Shown here in pieces: positions 36,304-47,484 of a DNA stretch of 64,000 nt. Source of the stretch: Platycnemis pennipes (taxonomy: Eukaryota > Arthropoda > Insecta > Odonata > Platycnemididae); assembly GCA_933228895.1 (NCBI GenBank), contig OW121855.1, positions 73,432,698 to 73,496,697 on the forward strand, in the 5' to 3' direction. The position numbers were made by a program, and so were the translations under genes. Within the stretch, counting starts at the first letter, position 1, and each line of letters opens with the position of its first letter. The notes beneath the pieces were generated by a model, which made no database searches, was not told the DNA's origin, and saw nothing but the letters and a program-made list of their open reading frames with translations.

Positions 36304-36620
36304 CCAACGGTCATCCGCCCCCCCCCCATTTTCCGACCCAACACCCCCTGTTACATTGTATCCATCCGCTAAACATTCACTACATTGTATCATTGAGGTT
36401 TTCCACCCCCTTCCACTACCTTCTTCCTCCCCCACCCCAACGCCTACCCTGGATGGTATATAAAGATCATACTTTGCTTTTACTCTTTGTACCTGAAGAT
36501 GACGCCGCTGAGTCGAAACTAGTTTTAAAAAATTGGTGGAATATAACAAAGTTTTCATTTACATTTACGATAAAATTAACTTCCACAAAGTTGAGCCTGA
36601 GACGATGGAGATAAAATTTG
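36304..36620 (+). repeat. Penelope-like 3' terminal region
   Basis: The stretch ATTGGTGGAATATAACAAAG at about 36531-36550 recurs inverted near 35060-35085, just upstream of the coding remnant. The phrase GCTGAGTCGAAACTAGTTTT precedes it. Inverted or direct terminal copies of this kind surround Penelope elements. Confidence 0.5.
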
Positions 36621-36839
36621 ATCTTTTTTAGGGTATTTCATAGTAGTACCATTCATTGAAAATATAATGAGCTATATTATGTGGCAAATTACTTCAATTA
36701 AAAGACTGTATTTTACATATATTTAATATTCAATCTATATTTAATATTTTATATTTTTTCGCTAAATGTTTAGATATTGCAGTGATAAAATTACTTACCG
36801 CTCTTTGCCGCTCCTAAGATATTTTCCCCAGCAGCAAGG

Positions 36840-37920
36840 TTGAAGTCTATTTTATTTGAATGAAAAGAAAAATCTTGCCCCTACTTGCCCCCTTTCTTTT
36901 TTTCTTCGATAACGCAAAACGAAGTGGAGTGGCTCCCGTCTACCAATTGGGTTTTTCACAAATTCTGCCTCTTTGCTATTGGTTCAAAATTTCCCGTAAA
37001 TCCGTGACTGAGTGCTGGATATCATTCTTCCTTCAGTATTCGTTGTCGTGTCGAAAGAGTTATTTCCCAGCTATGGATTTAACGAAAGTGACCCGCCAAG
37101 ATTTACATGATGTGCTCTTGGGAAGAAAAGGAGAGTTGATGGACCATAAGAAGTCATCAGTTTCAGAGTTTTTAAACAAAATACTCAACTTAAAAGGAGA
37201 CTAAAAAAATGGAATCTTTGCTTGCGGCTTTCATTCAAAAAGTATTTTTTCATCAGCATTTTCGAGAGTTGGATCAGTGTTCTAGAACGGACATTAGATT
37301 TCGGCAGAGACATAGTAAGTGGTTGAATCAGGAGCTAAAACTTCCTTCCGACGTGCTTGAATATCTCCCTAGTACCTCTGCCTCAAGTAAGAGCTGTCAT
37401 TATCGGGAAAAATTTGCAGAGGGACAGATGAGGGAGGAGACAGATTTAAATTCCTTGTGATCCTAGGTTACTGCTCTTATTTTTTCCTTGATTAACCCTC
37501 ATTTTAGCCTTGCCTAAAACTACACCAAATGGAAGGCCAAAAACGCATTTCGACAGCGCGAAAGATAGGTTCAAGCGAAGGAAAGTAGTGCCGTTGAGAA
37601 GAGCTACTTCGCTTAAGGCATTAAGTGCTGCAACTTCTATGAAACTACGTGCTGCTGGAGACAGTGCTGCGGCAAATATTGTTTGAGAAGTGACAACTAC
37701 AACACCAACAAGAGGAAAGCGAATGATTTCCAAATGGAAGGCAAGAGTTGCACTACAAAGGGAGCTATCGGATGAGGAAGCTGTTTCCTTAATTGTAACG
37801 GGACATTTCACAAAGTATCAATAACTGCTCATTCGAGGAACTTCAAAAAGACATGGCCATTATATCCGTCCCAACTATGAGAGAGTTAGAGCAGCCAAAA
37901 GTATAGCTTAGATTCAGTGG
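36840..37920 (+). pseudogene. decayed gene of a dispersed invertebrate repeat protein
   Basis: The first frame holds MDLTKVTRQDLHDVLLGRKG and, after one stop, HSKWLNQELKLPSDVLEYLP. A later part, with frameshifts, holds GRPKTHFDSARK, then SAATSMKLRAAGDSAAANIV (about 37622-37681), VTTTTPTRGKR, DEEAVSLIVTGHFTKYQ and RPNYERVRAAKS (about 37760-37905). I recall this order (GRP..F, ATSMKLRA, TTTTPTR, EAL/V-SLI..LTK.QY..IR, then P.Y..V.AAK) from many hypothetical proteins repeated in arthropod and cnidarian genomes. I cannot name the family. It is probably transposon-encoded; here it is broken by several stops. Confidence 0.5.
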
Positions 37921-38849
37921 ATCCAGGAAACAAAAGAGATTTCATTACCTAGTTGAAGCATTGAGGTATATACCTCAAGGAACCTTTGAGGCTGAATGGT
38001 TCCAAGAGTTCGCCGGCACTTCATTGTTCCAAACTTACGTTAGTTCCAGAAAATTTCGTGGACAGCGATACTTCTCTGAGCTCTCTCAGATCATAGTTCC
38101 TTAAATCGTTCACCATTCGTAGTTAGTTGTGTAGTTCACCTGAACTACATAGTACAAACAGATCCAAAGGAACTGCTTAGTTCCAGGACAAGTGGTCGGC
38201 GAGCAGTGGGGTCGTTTCGCGTGTACTTCAGGGTAGCGATGAAATCAGCATCCCGGGTTTGTGCCGCGTTCGTTGCTTAAAAGACAACAGTTTCGCTAGG
38301 TGTCCTGCTGGTATCATCAGATCAAGGATGAACTACTGATGATCCTTGACATGAGGTCGACTCCAGGGCAGTTGGCAATGCTGTTTTCTACTAAGCAACG
38401 AACATGTCAAAAACTCAGAATGCAGTATTCATTCAAGCAACGCCGCGGAAAATTGCGGACAGGTAGTTCCTCCTTCCCTTTATTTGAAGCTATCTCAGAC
38501 CATCGCTCGAATTAATTGATGCGCTTGATCACTCGAGTGTAAAACGGCCTTTAAGGGCAGGCTAATGTCGACGCAGGGTTTCTTTTCACCCTTCCTTCAC
38601 TCCTTAAAGCATCCTACTGTCTACTAACTTACATTCATTACTACTTTAAATACATTATGCTCATTTCATACCAAATTAAAGATCTAGCGCTAGCCGATCC
38701 AGGTACAAGCACATATGAATGTGTAGCAAAGGTAACTGAACGGAATAACTAAGTTTTTCTGAGGAGGCGATCGACAACTATCTGTGCACTAAGATTTTAC
38801 GGTGAGTGTGGTTTTAGATAAGAACAGGAAATGGAGGAAGAGTGAAGAG

Positions 38850-39245
38850 ATACCCGGCGTCGACTCTAGTCTGATTTTAACGAAACACGCAAAAGGTGTC
38901 CGCGGTGTAACGTCCCATCCAACGGATTGAGAACTAAACATTTAAGTGCTCTCCACACAGAACTCAAGTAGGGATCAGCACACCTACGAAAAGTCTTTGG
39001 TGCGCCCGGGATTCGATCCAAGACCCTTGGGAAGTGGGGTGGGAGTACTCTAACCACCACCCTAGCCCGATCCTCTGGAATAAGCTGATTTGGATAGCGC
39101 TCGCTGATAGTGTGAGCATGAGTGAAAAGAGCAAATACAAGATGATACTGTTTAACTTCCAATCCGATAGACGGAGTACTGCACATGCGTAAGTGCTCCC
39201 CACACACCATTCAATTAGTGTCTGGCATGCTTTAGTAAAAAATCT
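38850..39245 (-). repeat. SINE family B, one copy plus a partial second
   Basis: On the minus strand, GATCGGGCTAGGGTGGTGGT leads to a B-box (GGATCGAATCCCGGGCGCA near 38999-39019). It is followed by ACTTGAGTTCTGTGTGGAGA and the body phrase GTTGGATGGGACGTTAC. A second partial body (CCGATAGACGGAGTACTG near 39163-39180, CTCCCCACACACCATTCAA) lies immediately beyond. It is the same family as 523-960. Confidence 0.6.
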
Positions 39246-39854
39246 AGGCACATTCTGAATCAAGCATTGATATTACAAGTTCTCTTTATCTTAACGCGAG
39301 AAATATTTGTAGTGCGCCATCTTCCATAAGGATAAGAGAGAAAAGGTACCATTTCGGTTTCCGAAAAGCGTTCATAATGAGTGGCAAAGTTTTATTCGCA
39401 TATTTTGGTCATTCCGAAGGCCTACCAATGAAAAAAAATCCAATGACAATTCAGGGTAGCAAAAAATGTGTCTATATTAATGGAAATTCTGTCACAGCAT
39501 GATATCTTTTCTGTACAACAACTAATCAACAATGTCAAGATACAATAGCATTTTAATGTTGATGGTACTACCATTGGGATTTCTTGTAAAATTACATCTC
39601 GTACATCACATTCACAACAACATATTCACTCATGACAAGTACAGCAGAGATGGTATCTCGGTCTTTCACTTCACAAGGTCATAATACTCCTAATATTTTC
39701 GTGCCCAACCCAATTCCTCCTCCCTAATTTGAAACAGAGGTTTCTCCTTCGGAGCGCAGTGAATACGGATTTCGGTCGATAACTTCTTTGCGGATTCCCG
39801 GCCGCTCGCCAATAACCTTCCGACCCAACGCTGGTTGCCCCGCGTCGCTCACAT

Positions 39855-42800
39855 CTATGGAGCGCAGTACGTGCCTATCTCGTCAATGGTACAGCTCTTG
39901 AGACAGCACTCGTCGTGGGCCCCTCGGGGCAGCCGGCGGAAGGATCTGGGCACGAGGGCTGTGGCGATGGGCCTCGGACGAAATGGAAGGGCCAGCCCGT
40001 CCAGCGCCGAGTTCTGCTGCCACAGCTCATCCTCACGGTCGAGATCCGAGTTCATCAGCTCTGAAACACGAATTATCACCGTTATTACGTTTGCAACACA
40101 CCCCTTAGAGTACTCGTTAATCCTCAGGTTTCATTGCAGTAAGCCCTTCCGCCGGCTCTCAGGATAACATATTGATCACTGAAATATATTTCTCGCTCGT
40201 CTTGGGATTGGGTCGGTGTTGTTATAGCTAGAGTACTGGCCTCCCATCACGAGGGTCCGCGTCCGACTCCCGGCTTCCATCCGGCTTTTCATTGGCATAC
40301 CAGACCCTATTTGATTGCTTTGAGGAGAGTAATCGAGTTCAGTTCTCCGTCCGTCGGAAGGGAAGTTAAGCCGTGGTTCCTTTGGCGCCTTTCGCTTACA
40401 AGGAGACCGCGAGACTGATGCTCGGGATCGAAATGACGCAATTATTTTCCGAAACCATAGGTCGAATGCAGGAAAAGTTTCAACGGCTTTCTTCCACATA
40501 GGCCCCTGTTCAGGAAAAAAACGGAGGATAATTCTATAGTTGCGTTATTTTCTCGAACCCGGGCGTATGTGGAAGAAAGCCGTGACGCTTTTCCTGCATT
40601 CGACGTATGGTTTCGGAAAATAATTGCGTCATTTGGATCCCGAGCATCAGTCTCACAATGTCTCCTTGTGACGGGTCAACAATATCCTTTTCGGTCGTCT
40701 CCACCAATTAAAAGACACGTTTGTTCTCTTTTAAACCCACTTTACCTTCTCCAAAACCAGATCTCAGAAGTCCTGTCTTGGTCTCATTGCATCCTCTTTC
40801 CTGTAAGTCTTTCAGGAAATCTGTGAGATACAAATAGTGATGGCAATAATCAAACAAACCACCAGAACATTCATGTGGAGCATACTTGATAAAATAGGAG
40901 ATAAATTCCACCCTAAATTATTACAATAAACCAGAGGTCAGTGCTTATTCTATTTTATCACGATGCTGTTCCGCCATTTAACGCCTGAAACGGTGGATTT
41001 TATTCAACGCATGCTTCTTTATGGCAGCGAGTATTGACGATAACAGTAGCAAAGAGGTCAAGGCTGGAAGAATTCGAAGTGTGGTGCTACAGAAGACTGA
41101 TGGAGAAGAACGCATTCGTGGTGGAACGAAACCCGTGGTTTCTCCAAATACACTAAATGGGTTGCCGGGAGTACATTTCGCGAAATGACCATGTTTCAAG
41201 CGGGCATAGGATGAGTCTCGAGGCGCCCTAAAGTCAACCAAACTTGACTCTGAAAAGCATACAATGTACAGTTGGTATACATCAGCAATAGTTTAGGCTG
41301 AGGCCAATTAAACAGGGGAAATCATATCTCTAATAAGTGAAAAATTATTTCTGTCAGGATAGCATGATACCAGCGACTGTCGACTGAAAACGGAAATAAT
41401 TACTGGAATAGCCACGCAAAGAGCGCATTCTACCAGAAAATGAATCTATTAACAGCTTGAAATACAAGATTGAAGGTAAGGAAACCTGTCATTACCTTAG
41501 ATCTGTAACATGCTCCTTTATGGCAGTAAGAAATATGCATGCAATAGCTACTGCAGAGAAGAGTAAACTTGAAGCTTTTGACATTTATTGTCACTGAAGA
41601 TGACTAATAAGGATGACGAATGGGATTGGCGGAGTATTTAACGAAAAAAGATCGAAGAAAATGTGGGAAAAAAGAATGAAATGAAAATCCTGGAAAGCTG
41701 GTGGGACAACCCAATTAGACATATCTTAGGACATGATAGTCTCATGAGACCTCAAGGAAAAATTGAATCGGTAGAATGGCGAATATAAAGATTTCTTTTG
41801 AGGTATGAGGAGCAAGATGAGTAGGGTATGGAAGAGAAGAAACGGGTTTAATGAATTGATATGAATAAGAAACATCATGGAAAAAATGAGTGGAGACTCT
41901 TATTAAACCAACGGCGATGGTAATGATGTGTTAAAACTTGGAAAATATCAGACATTCGTATGTTTTCGCTTCTATAAAGTGTGTTCCTTGAAGTGGCTGG
42001 ACTTTAAATATCCTGATGTATCTCTTGCTTAATTTCGCTAGAATAATAAATTCGTGCACTGCGGTGGCTTTGATGATTTTCGCCTTTGATGATGAACTCA
42101 TTTTTGTTAAATAGACTCTCCAAAACGGGGTATAGAGGGAGAATAGTGGTTTTTTAGATTTCCATTGGGAAGTGGAGATTGAAAAGTAGAACATCATGGA
42201 GGAAACTTCGTGTATAACCGGCGATGTTCGATGGAAAACTGCAAGCGAGGCATTTTACACGTAAGGGGGACTTAATTCCCGAGGGATTGATGAGGGATGT
42301 CTGAAAAAGACTGATGCAGAGTTTGATATGGAGAGCACATCTACATCTACGTTTCACCCTGCGAGCAGCCGCAAGAGCACAGTACCCAAGATCACCCACC
42401 TAATTGTGGGAAGGGAATACTTCTGCATTTATATAATTGTATATCATTTCATAAAAAATAAAATTACGTAAATCTAAGCTGAAGTTTAGTGGAACACGAC
42501 ACCTAACCCCTGATTTGTCGTATACTTCGTAGTTTACCAACCGCGGTTTTGTCAACCGAGGGGTTTTTCAGGAACGTAACCCTCGCGATCGACGAGGAAT
42601 ACCTATATTCATGTACTCCTCCAAACATTCCGCAAGATACTCACGTATCCATTCAGGTACTGGAACACCTGTGGATGAATATATGGCGTACGCTTGTAGT
42701 CTGAGACGTGCTCAAACGCGGTGAGTAATGATCCGGGTTGGATGGCCGGAAAGGACTAACCTCTAGGAATGGAGTCTTCTCCCGATTTCTTTTGGATAAG

Positions 42801-42974
42801 GAGGGTGTTATATCGCCCGCCACAGACCAGCTGGATTATATCGGCCAGGTATGGCCCGCAGTACTTTTTGCCGCTCCTCTTCTCGCTCCTCGATTCCAAA
42901 TGATTGCTTGAGATCCCCACTATGTACGTGCCTAGTACCAGTATGGTGACAAGCCGAAGGATTATGGTACACAT
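39855..42974 (-). CDS. insulin-like peptide precursor, two coding exons
   Basis: Join of 42974-42761 and 40060-39855 (minus strand) gives 139 residues. Exon 1 opens with ATG directly after a perfect acceptor (a long CT tract ending CTACAG), so an upstream 5'UTR exon is likely. It encodes a hydrophobic signal peptide (about residues 1-21) and a B-chain with CGPYLADIIQLVCGGRYN (Cys39 and Cys51, the C-x11-C spacing of insulin). The donor is GTTAGT in phase 1. Exon 2 starts after GTGTTTCAG and carries a long C-peptide, possible processing sites (FRR at 112-114, LPR at 115-117), then the A-chain GAHDECCLKSCTIDEIGTYC (Cys123, 124, 128, 137: CC-x3-C-x8-C) and stop TAG. All six cysteines are present, frames join exactly, and a phase-1 intron in the C-peptide is the conserved insulin arrangement. 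It should be secreted and act on a receptor tyrosine kinase. The form is insect-like and may be IGF-like, but the subtype is inference. The 2.7 kb intron is full of SINE and LINE debris. Confidence 0.9.
40195..40400 (+). repeat. SINE family B (in insulin-like gene intron)
   Basis: The tRNA-like head has GGTCGGTGTTGTTATAGC, then TAGAGTACTGGCCTCC and a degenerate B-box (GGGTCCGCGTCCGACTCCC). The body contains TCCGTCCGTCGGAAGGGAAG, matching the copy at 523-960 in reverse complement. Confidence 0.6.
40385..40680. repeat. inverted repeat, arms about 115 bp
   Basis: 40385-40500 and 40565-40680 are inverted copies. Shared landmarks are TGTGGAAGAAAGCCGT, TTTTCCTGCATTCGAC, GGTTTCGGAAAATAATTGCG and GAGCATCAGTCTC. 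The ~65 bp centre holds GGCCCCTGTTCAGG. It is probably two SINE tails in inverted orientation or a small foldback unit, within the insulin-like gene intron. Confidence 0.6.
41000..41930 (+). pseudogene. two decayed RTE LINE 3' fragments
   Basis: 41000-41110 reads MLLYGSEY, then KRSRLEEFEVWCYRRLMEKN, which matches the C-terminal reverse-transcriptase tail of the copy at 62222-63060 (LCGSEAW, EAFEMWCYRRMLK). 41400-41930 is a separate copy: GIATQRAHSTRK, YKIEGKETCHYLRS, then KWEKRMK-like text and a 3' GGTAATGATG end. Both are full of stops. They lie in the insulin-like gene intron in the sense opposite to the gene. Confidence 0.6.
42336..42480 (-). repeat. LINE 3' tail (CR1/Jockey-like), copy
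   Basis: Read on the minus strand it ends GCAGGGTGAAACGTAGATGT AGATG, the same TAGATG-repeat tail as the LINE ending at 57970. It is preceded by a diverged GTG..TGCGAGC-type hairpin sequence. Confidence 0.5.
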
Positions 42975-42999
42975 CTGTAGAGAGAGAGAGAGAGAAAAA

Positions 43000-44750
43000 G
43001 AAAAGGCTCTTTGTGTGCCAAATATCTCCTTTATATTTACGTATGGAAAGAGATATTCATTGAAACACGTTTGAAAAGAAGGAACTGAAGATTGCCCTCC
43101 GAAAAAAGTTGTAACTTTGTTTGTCAAAATAAATATATATAGGTAAATTTTAAAAAGGTAAACCGACAACCGTTACGCTTTTGTACAACGTTTTTGTGCA
43201 ACACGCGAGTTTTTTTAGAGAACCATAAGTTTCAGAAACTTTAAGCTAGGTGAAGTATTAAATTTCGTCAACCCGCGGAGTAGAGACAATCTTTTATTCA
43301 CCTGATATTCCCGGATTTAACTTGACGCACTTTTACATTTTCCCTTAAGAATACATGCAAAAAATCAGTTTTTCAGCATGCGGCTTATAATCTTTTCGGT
43401 GGTTAAGTTATTGTAAAAACACCAAACAAAAGAAAGGGAATGCCATAACATATCTAATTATTATCACTAAATATATTCTTCTGTTCCAAATTAAGAAGTC
43501 TATGATAAAATATACCAATATTTGATGAAATTTTGCTGTTTGAAAAACCGTCACCATGAGAACCAAAGACTTTTTGAAATATACTCCCATAAGATTGCGT
43601 GGGGAAGGTAGGGCTACAAGAAATGAATGGGAAAAAATGTCGCATTACCTCCCTAAGAAAAACATTGTTAATCATTGATAAAATTATGGCGGAGCGAGCA
43701 AAGCCAGGGGGATCGGGCCACCATAGGCGGACAGGGTAATAAAATAAAATAAAAATCTTATGGGTATGTATGTACTATGATTCTCTATGCTACTCCTCTA
43801 TATTCTATGATCCTCTACAAATATTTTCGTGTGGTTTGAAAATGTCAGACCTAAACGGATTCATATGCTGCGTTACACATGCGTTTTTTAATATTAATTT
43901 AAACCATTTTTCGCAAAAAAACGAAAAATATTGAGACAAAAGAATACTTTAATATTTTATTTGGGAAAGTGGTTGATAAGTTACTCTTTCAGCGCAGTTT
44001 AAGTCGAGTATTGCAACCTTTATAAAAGCGACCATTTGCTGATAGTATAAGTTTTTATAACAAGACAGATTTTCTTAAGAAAGATTGATTGACAGATATA
44101 ATTCATAATGAATGAAGGCAAGTTATATTTATTAAGGTTTAAAATCACATGAAAGTTTGGGAATTAGGTTTTTCCAACAATAAAATAATAGTTTTCTTGG
44201 ATAATATTCGAGGCAGACATTTCATGGTTCACATATAGGAGATTTTGAATAGGAGACCAACAAAGCCTACAGATCAAGACCTGGAATCCTGATCTAACTT
44301 TTATACCTAGAATCGTAGGACCTTAAACCTAGAATAAAAATCTATAAAACTTCAAACTGATTGTCATCTAAGTTCACTGAAGAATTCAAAATTCACGATT
44401 TAAAGACTTAATAGTGAAAAAAATAAAGAGCAGTTTGCATACCTTATATTAAAAAAATGTTTAAAGACTAGGAATTTAAAAATCTTATTCGGGCGAAAAT
44501 ATATACCCTGTAAATAGATGACATTATGCAGTGCATTTGAATTATTCAGTATTCTTTTGGTTGTCTGGTTTCCTCAGTGAGAGAAAAAGCATTATAATTT
44601 ACTAAGCCAAGCGATTTTCGTTCGTCTTTTTCTTACATATCTAGTACAAAACTGAAAATGAAAATGGTATCCACGTAAATGCTTGAATTCTAAGCCGAAA
44701 AAATCATCTAATTATCCAAAATAAGTTTACAAAACAATCATATATTCTTT
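43000..44750. other. no recognisable feature (upstream of insulin-like gene)
   Basis: AT-rich DNA. It should hold the upstream intron and perhaps the promoter of the insulin-like gene, but I cannot place a 5'UTR exon or transcription start here. Confidence 0.35.
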
Positions 44751-44769
44751 TCTCCATAAATCATCAATG

Positions 44770-45560
44770 AATGTTTTCATGATATCAGTTTTAAGAAGGA
44801 AAAGGATGGAGTGTAATAGATTAGTTGATGACATTGTATTTTCAGTAGAAAATAAGAAATTAACTAGAATATTAGAAGATCCTCAACATTATATGCAAGA
44901 GATGTGTGTATATAGCATGAGGATGATTAAGAAGAAATAATACATGGTTATGTACGAACAAGGAGAAATATTGAGACCAAACTGGGAGAAGAGCACATTG
45001 AGCAAGTGGAGAGATTTCACAATTCCTCCTGAAAAGTAATAACAGATTATCTTCTGTTGCTGTTATTAATGTTTATCATAATAATTGTTACCATCAGGAA
45101 TGCGTGCGTGGTGAGAAATCATAATTGTTCTGCTGGCTGAGAAGTATAAATTGTTCAACGAGTATGAAAGTGATAGCGCTGGTGAAAAAATTGCAAAGAA
45201 AAAGTAAGGCGCTCTGTTGATAATTGAATAAAAAGCTGAGGACGGTTAATGGTGGATTGCTTGATTGGAAGCGTAACACTGTACATAGGAGACTAGTCCA
45301 GTTAAAAAAGGAGAAAAAGACTGGAAGTCCTTGAATTGTGACAATGGAAAAAATGGAGAAAGTGAGTTGGAAAGATAGAGTAAGGAGTATGGGGTTGAGA
45401 AGAGTGCGTGACTAAATAACTCTAATGGAGAAAACAGAAGAACTGGATTGTACATTCATTGAGGCAGACCGCTTATTGGTGACGGTAATGGAAGAAATCT
45501 TTGGTGGAAAATGTGGTACGGGGAGCGGCGAAGAGCGTGCGAGATAAAGTGCACATACGG
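44770..45560 (+). pseudogene. heavily decayed RTE LINE fragment
   Basis: Around 44950-45030 the text RTRRNIETKLGEEHIEQVER parallels KTKAKLGKQKLEEVKEFCYL of the RTE copy at 62222-63060. The end near 45475-45495 (TTATTGGTGACGGTAATGG) resembles other RTE 3' ends. Stops are frequent. Confidence 0.4.
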
Positions 45561-45856
45561 TCACAGAGAGAAATAATTCAAGGCTTACTTATCGATCATA
45601 AAAGATATAATCGAAAATACCACAGGATCATAACTCACAAGTTTAACCCAACAAAGCACCGCCTGGACTTGTTCTAAGGCCTCTGACTGAAACGAGAAAC
45701 TCGGTAAATAATATTTTGGGGGGAAGGTGGCCGACAGCGTAGAGATTACTTGCTTGTATTTGTCCATGAAAAAAGTGGCGGAAGAAAAACGATTCTGTCA
45801 TCCCTATCCTTATTAGGGCAGATAGACTTGGCTGCCGTTCGCATTCCTGAAAAACT

Positions 45857-46690
45857 ACTAACATAGAGTAAGTATAATATAGAGAGCTCACCGCGCAGGG
45901 CAACGCTGTTATATGTTTTGGATGTAGTACTGGAAGGTTTCCATAGATGTTAGGGGAAGAATTTTTTTGCGTTACGTCACAAACAATAGATATCCCTACC
46001 ATCGCTTTCGTATTTCTAACCGACTTACGCGGCTCATTCAAGAAGTGTCTTGTAGTCTGCTTCCTCTTCTCCTTGTACCGGTGGGTTATGTGTTTTTTCT
46101 ATGAAACAACAAGGAATCCGTCCTTTGACAACATATGTTTGCTTTAATATTGAGAAAAATGTTAAATAATCCATGTGACTGTTGACGTTAGGTAAAGGCA
46201 TATCGTGCCATTACAATAAAATCTCACTCACTCAGTGATTCAACCCGAAGGTTGGTTTGAATAGGTGAGGGTAGAGCTCACCCCGGACTAAGCCACAGGC
46301 GTGTGAATTTCACACATTCAGGGTGCCACACAAGTGACAGTTCCTTTCCCTGGGCCACCTCGCACTCCGAGGATTTTTCGTTCGGGGGCGTCCAAAGGCT
46401 TCACCCGGATTTGAACCCGGGACCCTTCGATCAGTAGCCAAGCGCTCTGCCCACTAGGCCACCACGCTCCCCAACAAAAAATAACAATACTAAAACAATA
46501 GCATATGTTATGTGCCAATTAAGTCGATTAGAACAACTAAAGTAATGGAAGCGATACATATCGTTTGTGACGGAACTCGAAAAATTCTTACCACGCTATG
46601 TATGTAAACCTTCCAGTCCTACATCAAAAACGTATAGCGGTTTTACCCTATGCGGTGAGCCCTCTATATTGTACTTACTCTATGCTACTA
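45857..46690. repeat. inverted-repeat pair enclosing a SINE
   Basis: Arms of about 130 bp at 45857-45985 and 46560-46690 are inverted copies. Shared landmarks are CATAGAGTAAGTA, AATATAGAG.GCTCACCGC, GATGTAG.ACTGGAAGGTTT and CGTCACAAAC. Between them lies unassigned sequence and the SINE at 46225-46480. It could be a foldback element, or one repeat present twice in opposite orientation. Confidence 0.6.
46225..46480 (-). repeat. SINE family A, complete
   Basis: On the minus strand the head is GGGGAGCGTGGTGGCCTAGT with a perfect A-box (TGGCCTAGTGG) and B-box (GGTTCAAATCC), then a body ending in AAACCAACCTTCGGGTTGAA and GAGTGAGTGAGATTTT. Related copies are at 51466-51740 and 9105-9265. A tRNA-derived Pol III retroposon. 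Confidence 0.8.
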
Positions 46691-47480
46691 CATACTTCGC
46701 TCCTTCGGATGCCATCAGTTATTCGTTCTCTCCACTCACCTTCGCACCGTTCGCTCGTTCTTCTTTGCCTTCTTCCTCCGTTTAACTTCTCTTTCGATAC
46801 ACCGCTTTCACTGTTTCACCAGCTCGCCTCAAAGATTCGCTTGATTTATGTCCTGAGACCTTCCCTCTTCGGTACTGGGCTCCGCGAATACCAGCGCCAG
46901 GGTGATTGGACGCCTTCGGCGGTCGAGAGGACTCGTAAGGAGGCGAGGTGTACGTCTGCCCCGCTATCCGTCTGCTGGACCCCCCTATCCCGTATCCTTC
47001 CTCTCTTTATACGAGGGGGCGACTGCGCCCTTGTGGCCGGGGCGCGTGAATAATGGGGAGGGGAGGGACGATGTACGAGAATGGAGGGGTGGATGCTTGA
47101 ATTTTTTGGAATCTGAAAACACGGGCAGTCTTCTCCCCTCGCTCCCGTTTGCTCCTCCCATGTTCAGGGTCTCTCCTTCCCCCATCTTCCAGCCTCCCCA
47201 CACCCCAGCGTGTCCGTCCTCGCTAACGTTTCGACTCCCACGTTCGGTCCAGCACCCTCCGTTTACCCGGCCAAGGGGCAAGGAGACGGATCTGGGCATT
47301 TCCCCTTGGATTGGGGTGGGGAGCTCTTACGCCACGTGGGTGGATGGAGCTTATATACGGTTTCCGAGAGTATTTTTTTTGTCAAAATATTTCCCAAGGG
47401 TCCAATTCTTTCAGGCGATGGAGTATCTGGGAGGTGATCGCGCAAATAATAGGCCCAGATCTTTTTGCGTAGAAATGTTG
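46690..47480. promoter_or_regulatory. GC-rich block with a TATA motif
   Basis: GC content rises sharply over about 46.85-47.45 kb. On the minus strand TATATAAG (about 47350-47357) and an E-box CACGTG near 47333 look like core-promoter motifs. Transcription from there would run towards the insulin-like gene 4.4 kb away. This is suggestive only. The long overlapping frames here (for example 46902-47501) are a by-product of GC-rich, stop-poor sequence. Confidence 0.25.
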
Positions 47481-47484
47481 AAAT

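Noticed and set aside
42975..43005. GA/CT dinucleotide run as a microsatellite
   Set aside because: On the minus strand it is the polypyrimidine tract of the acceptor before the insulin-like signal-peptide exon, so it is reported as part of that gene.
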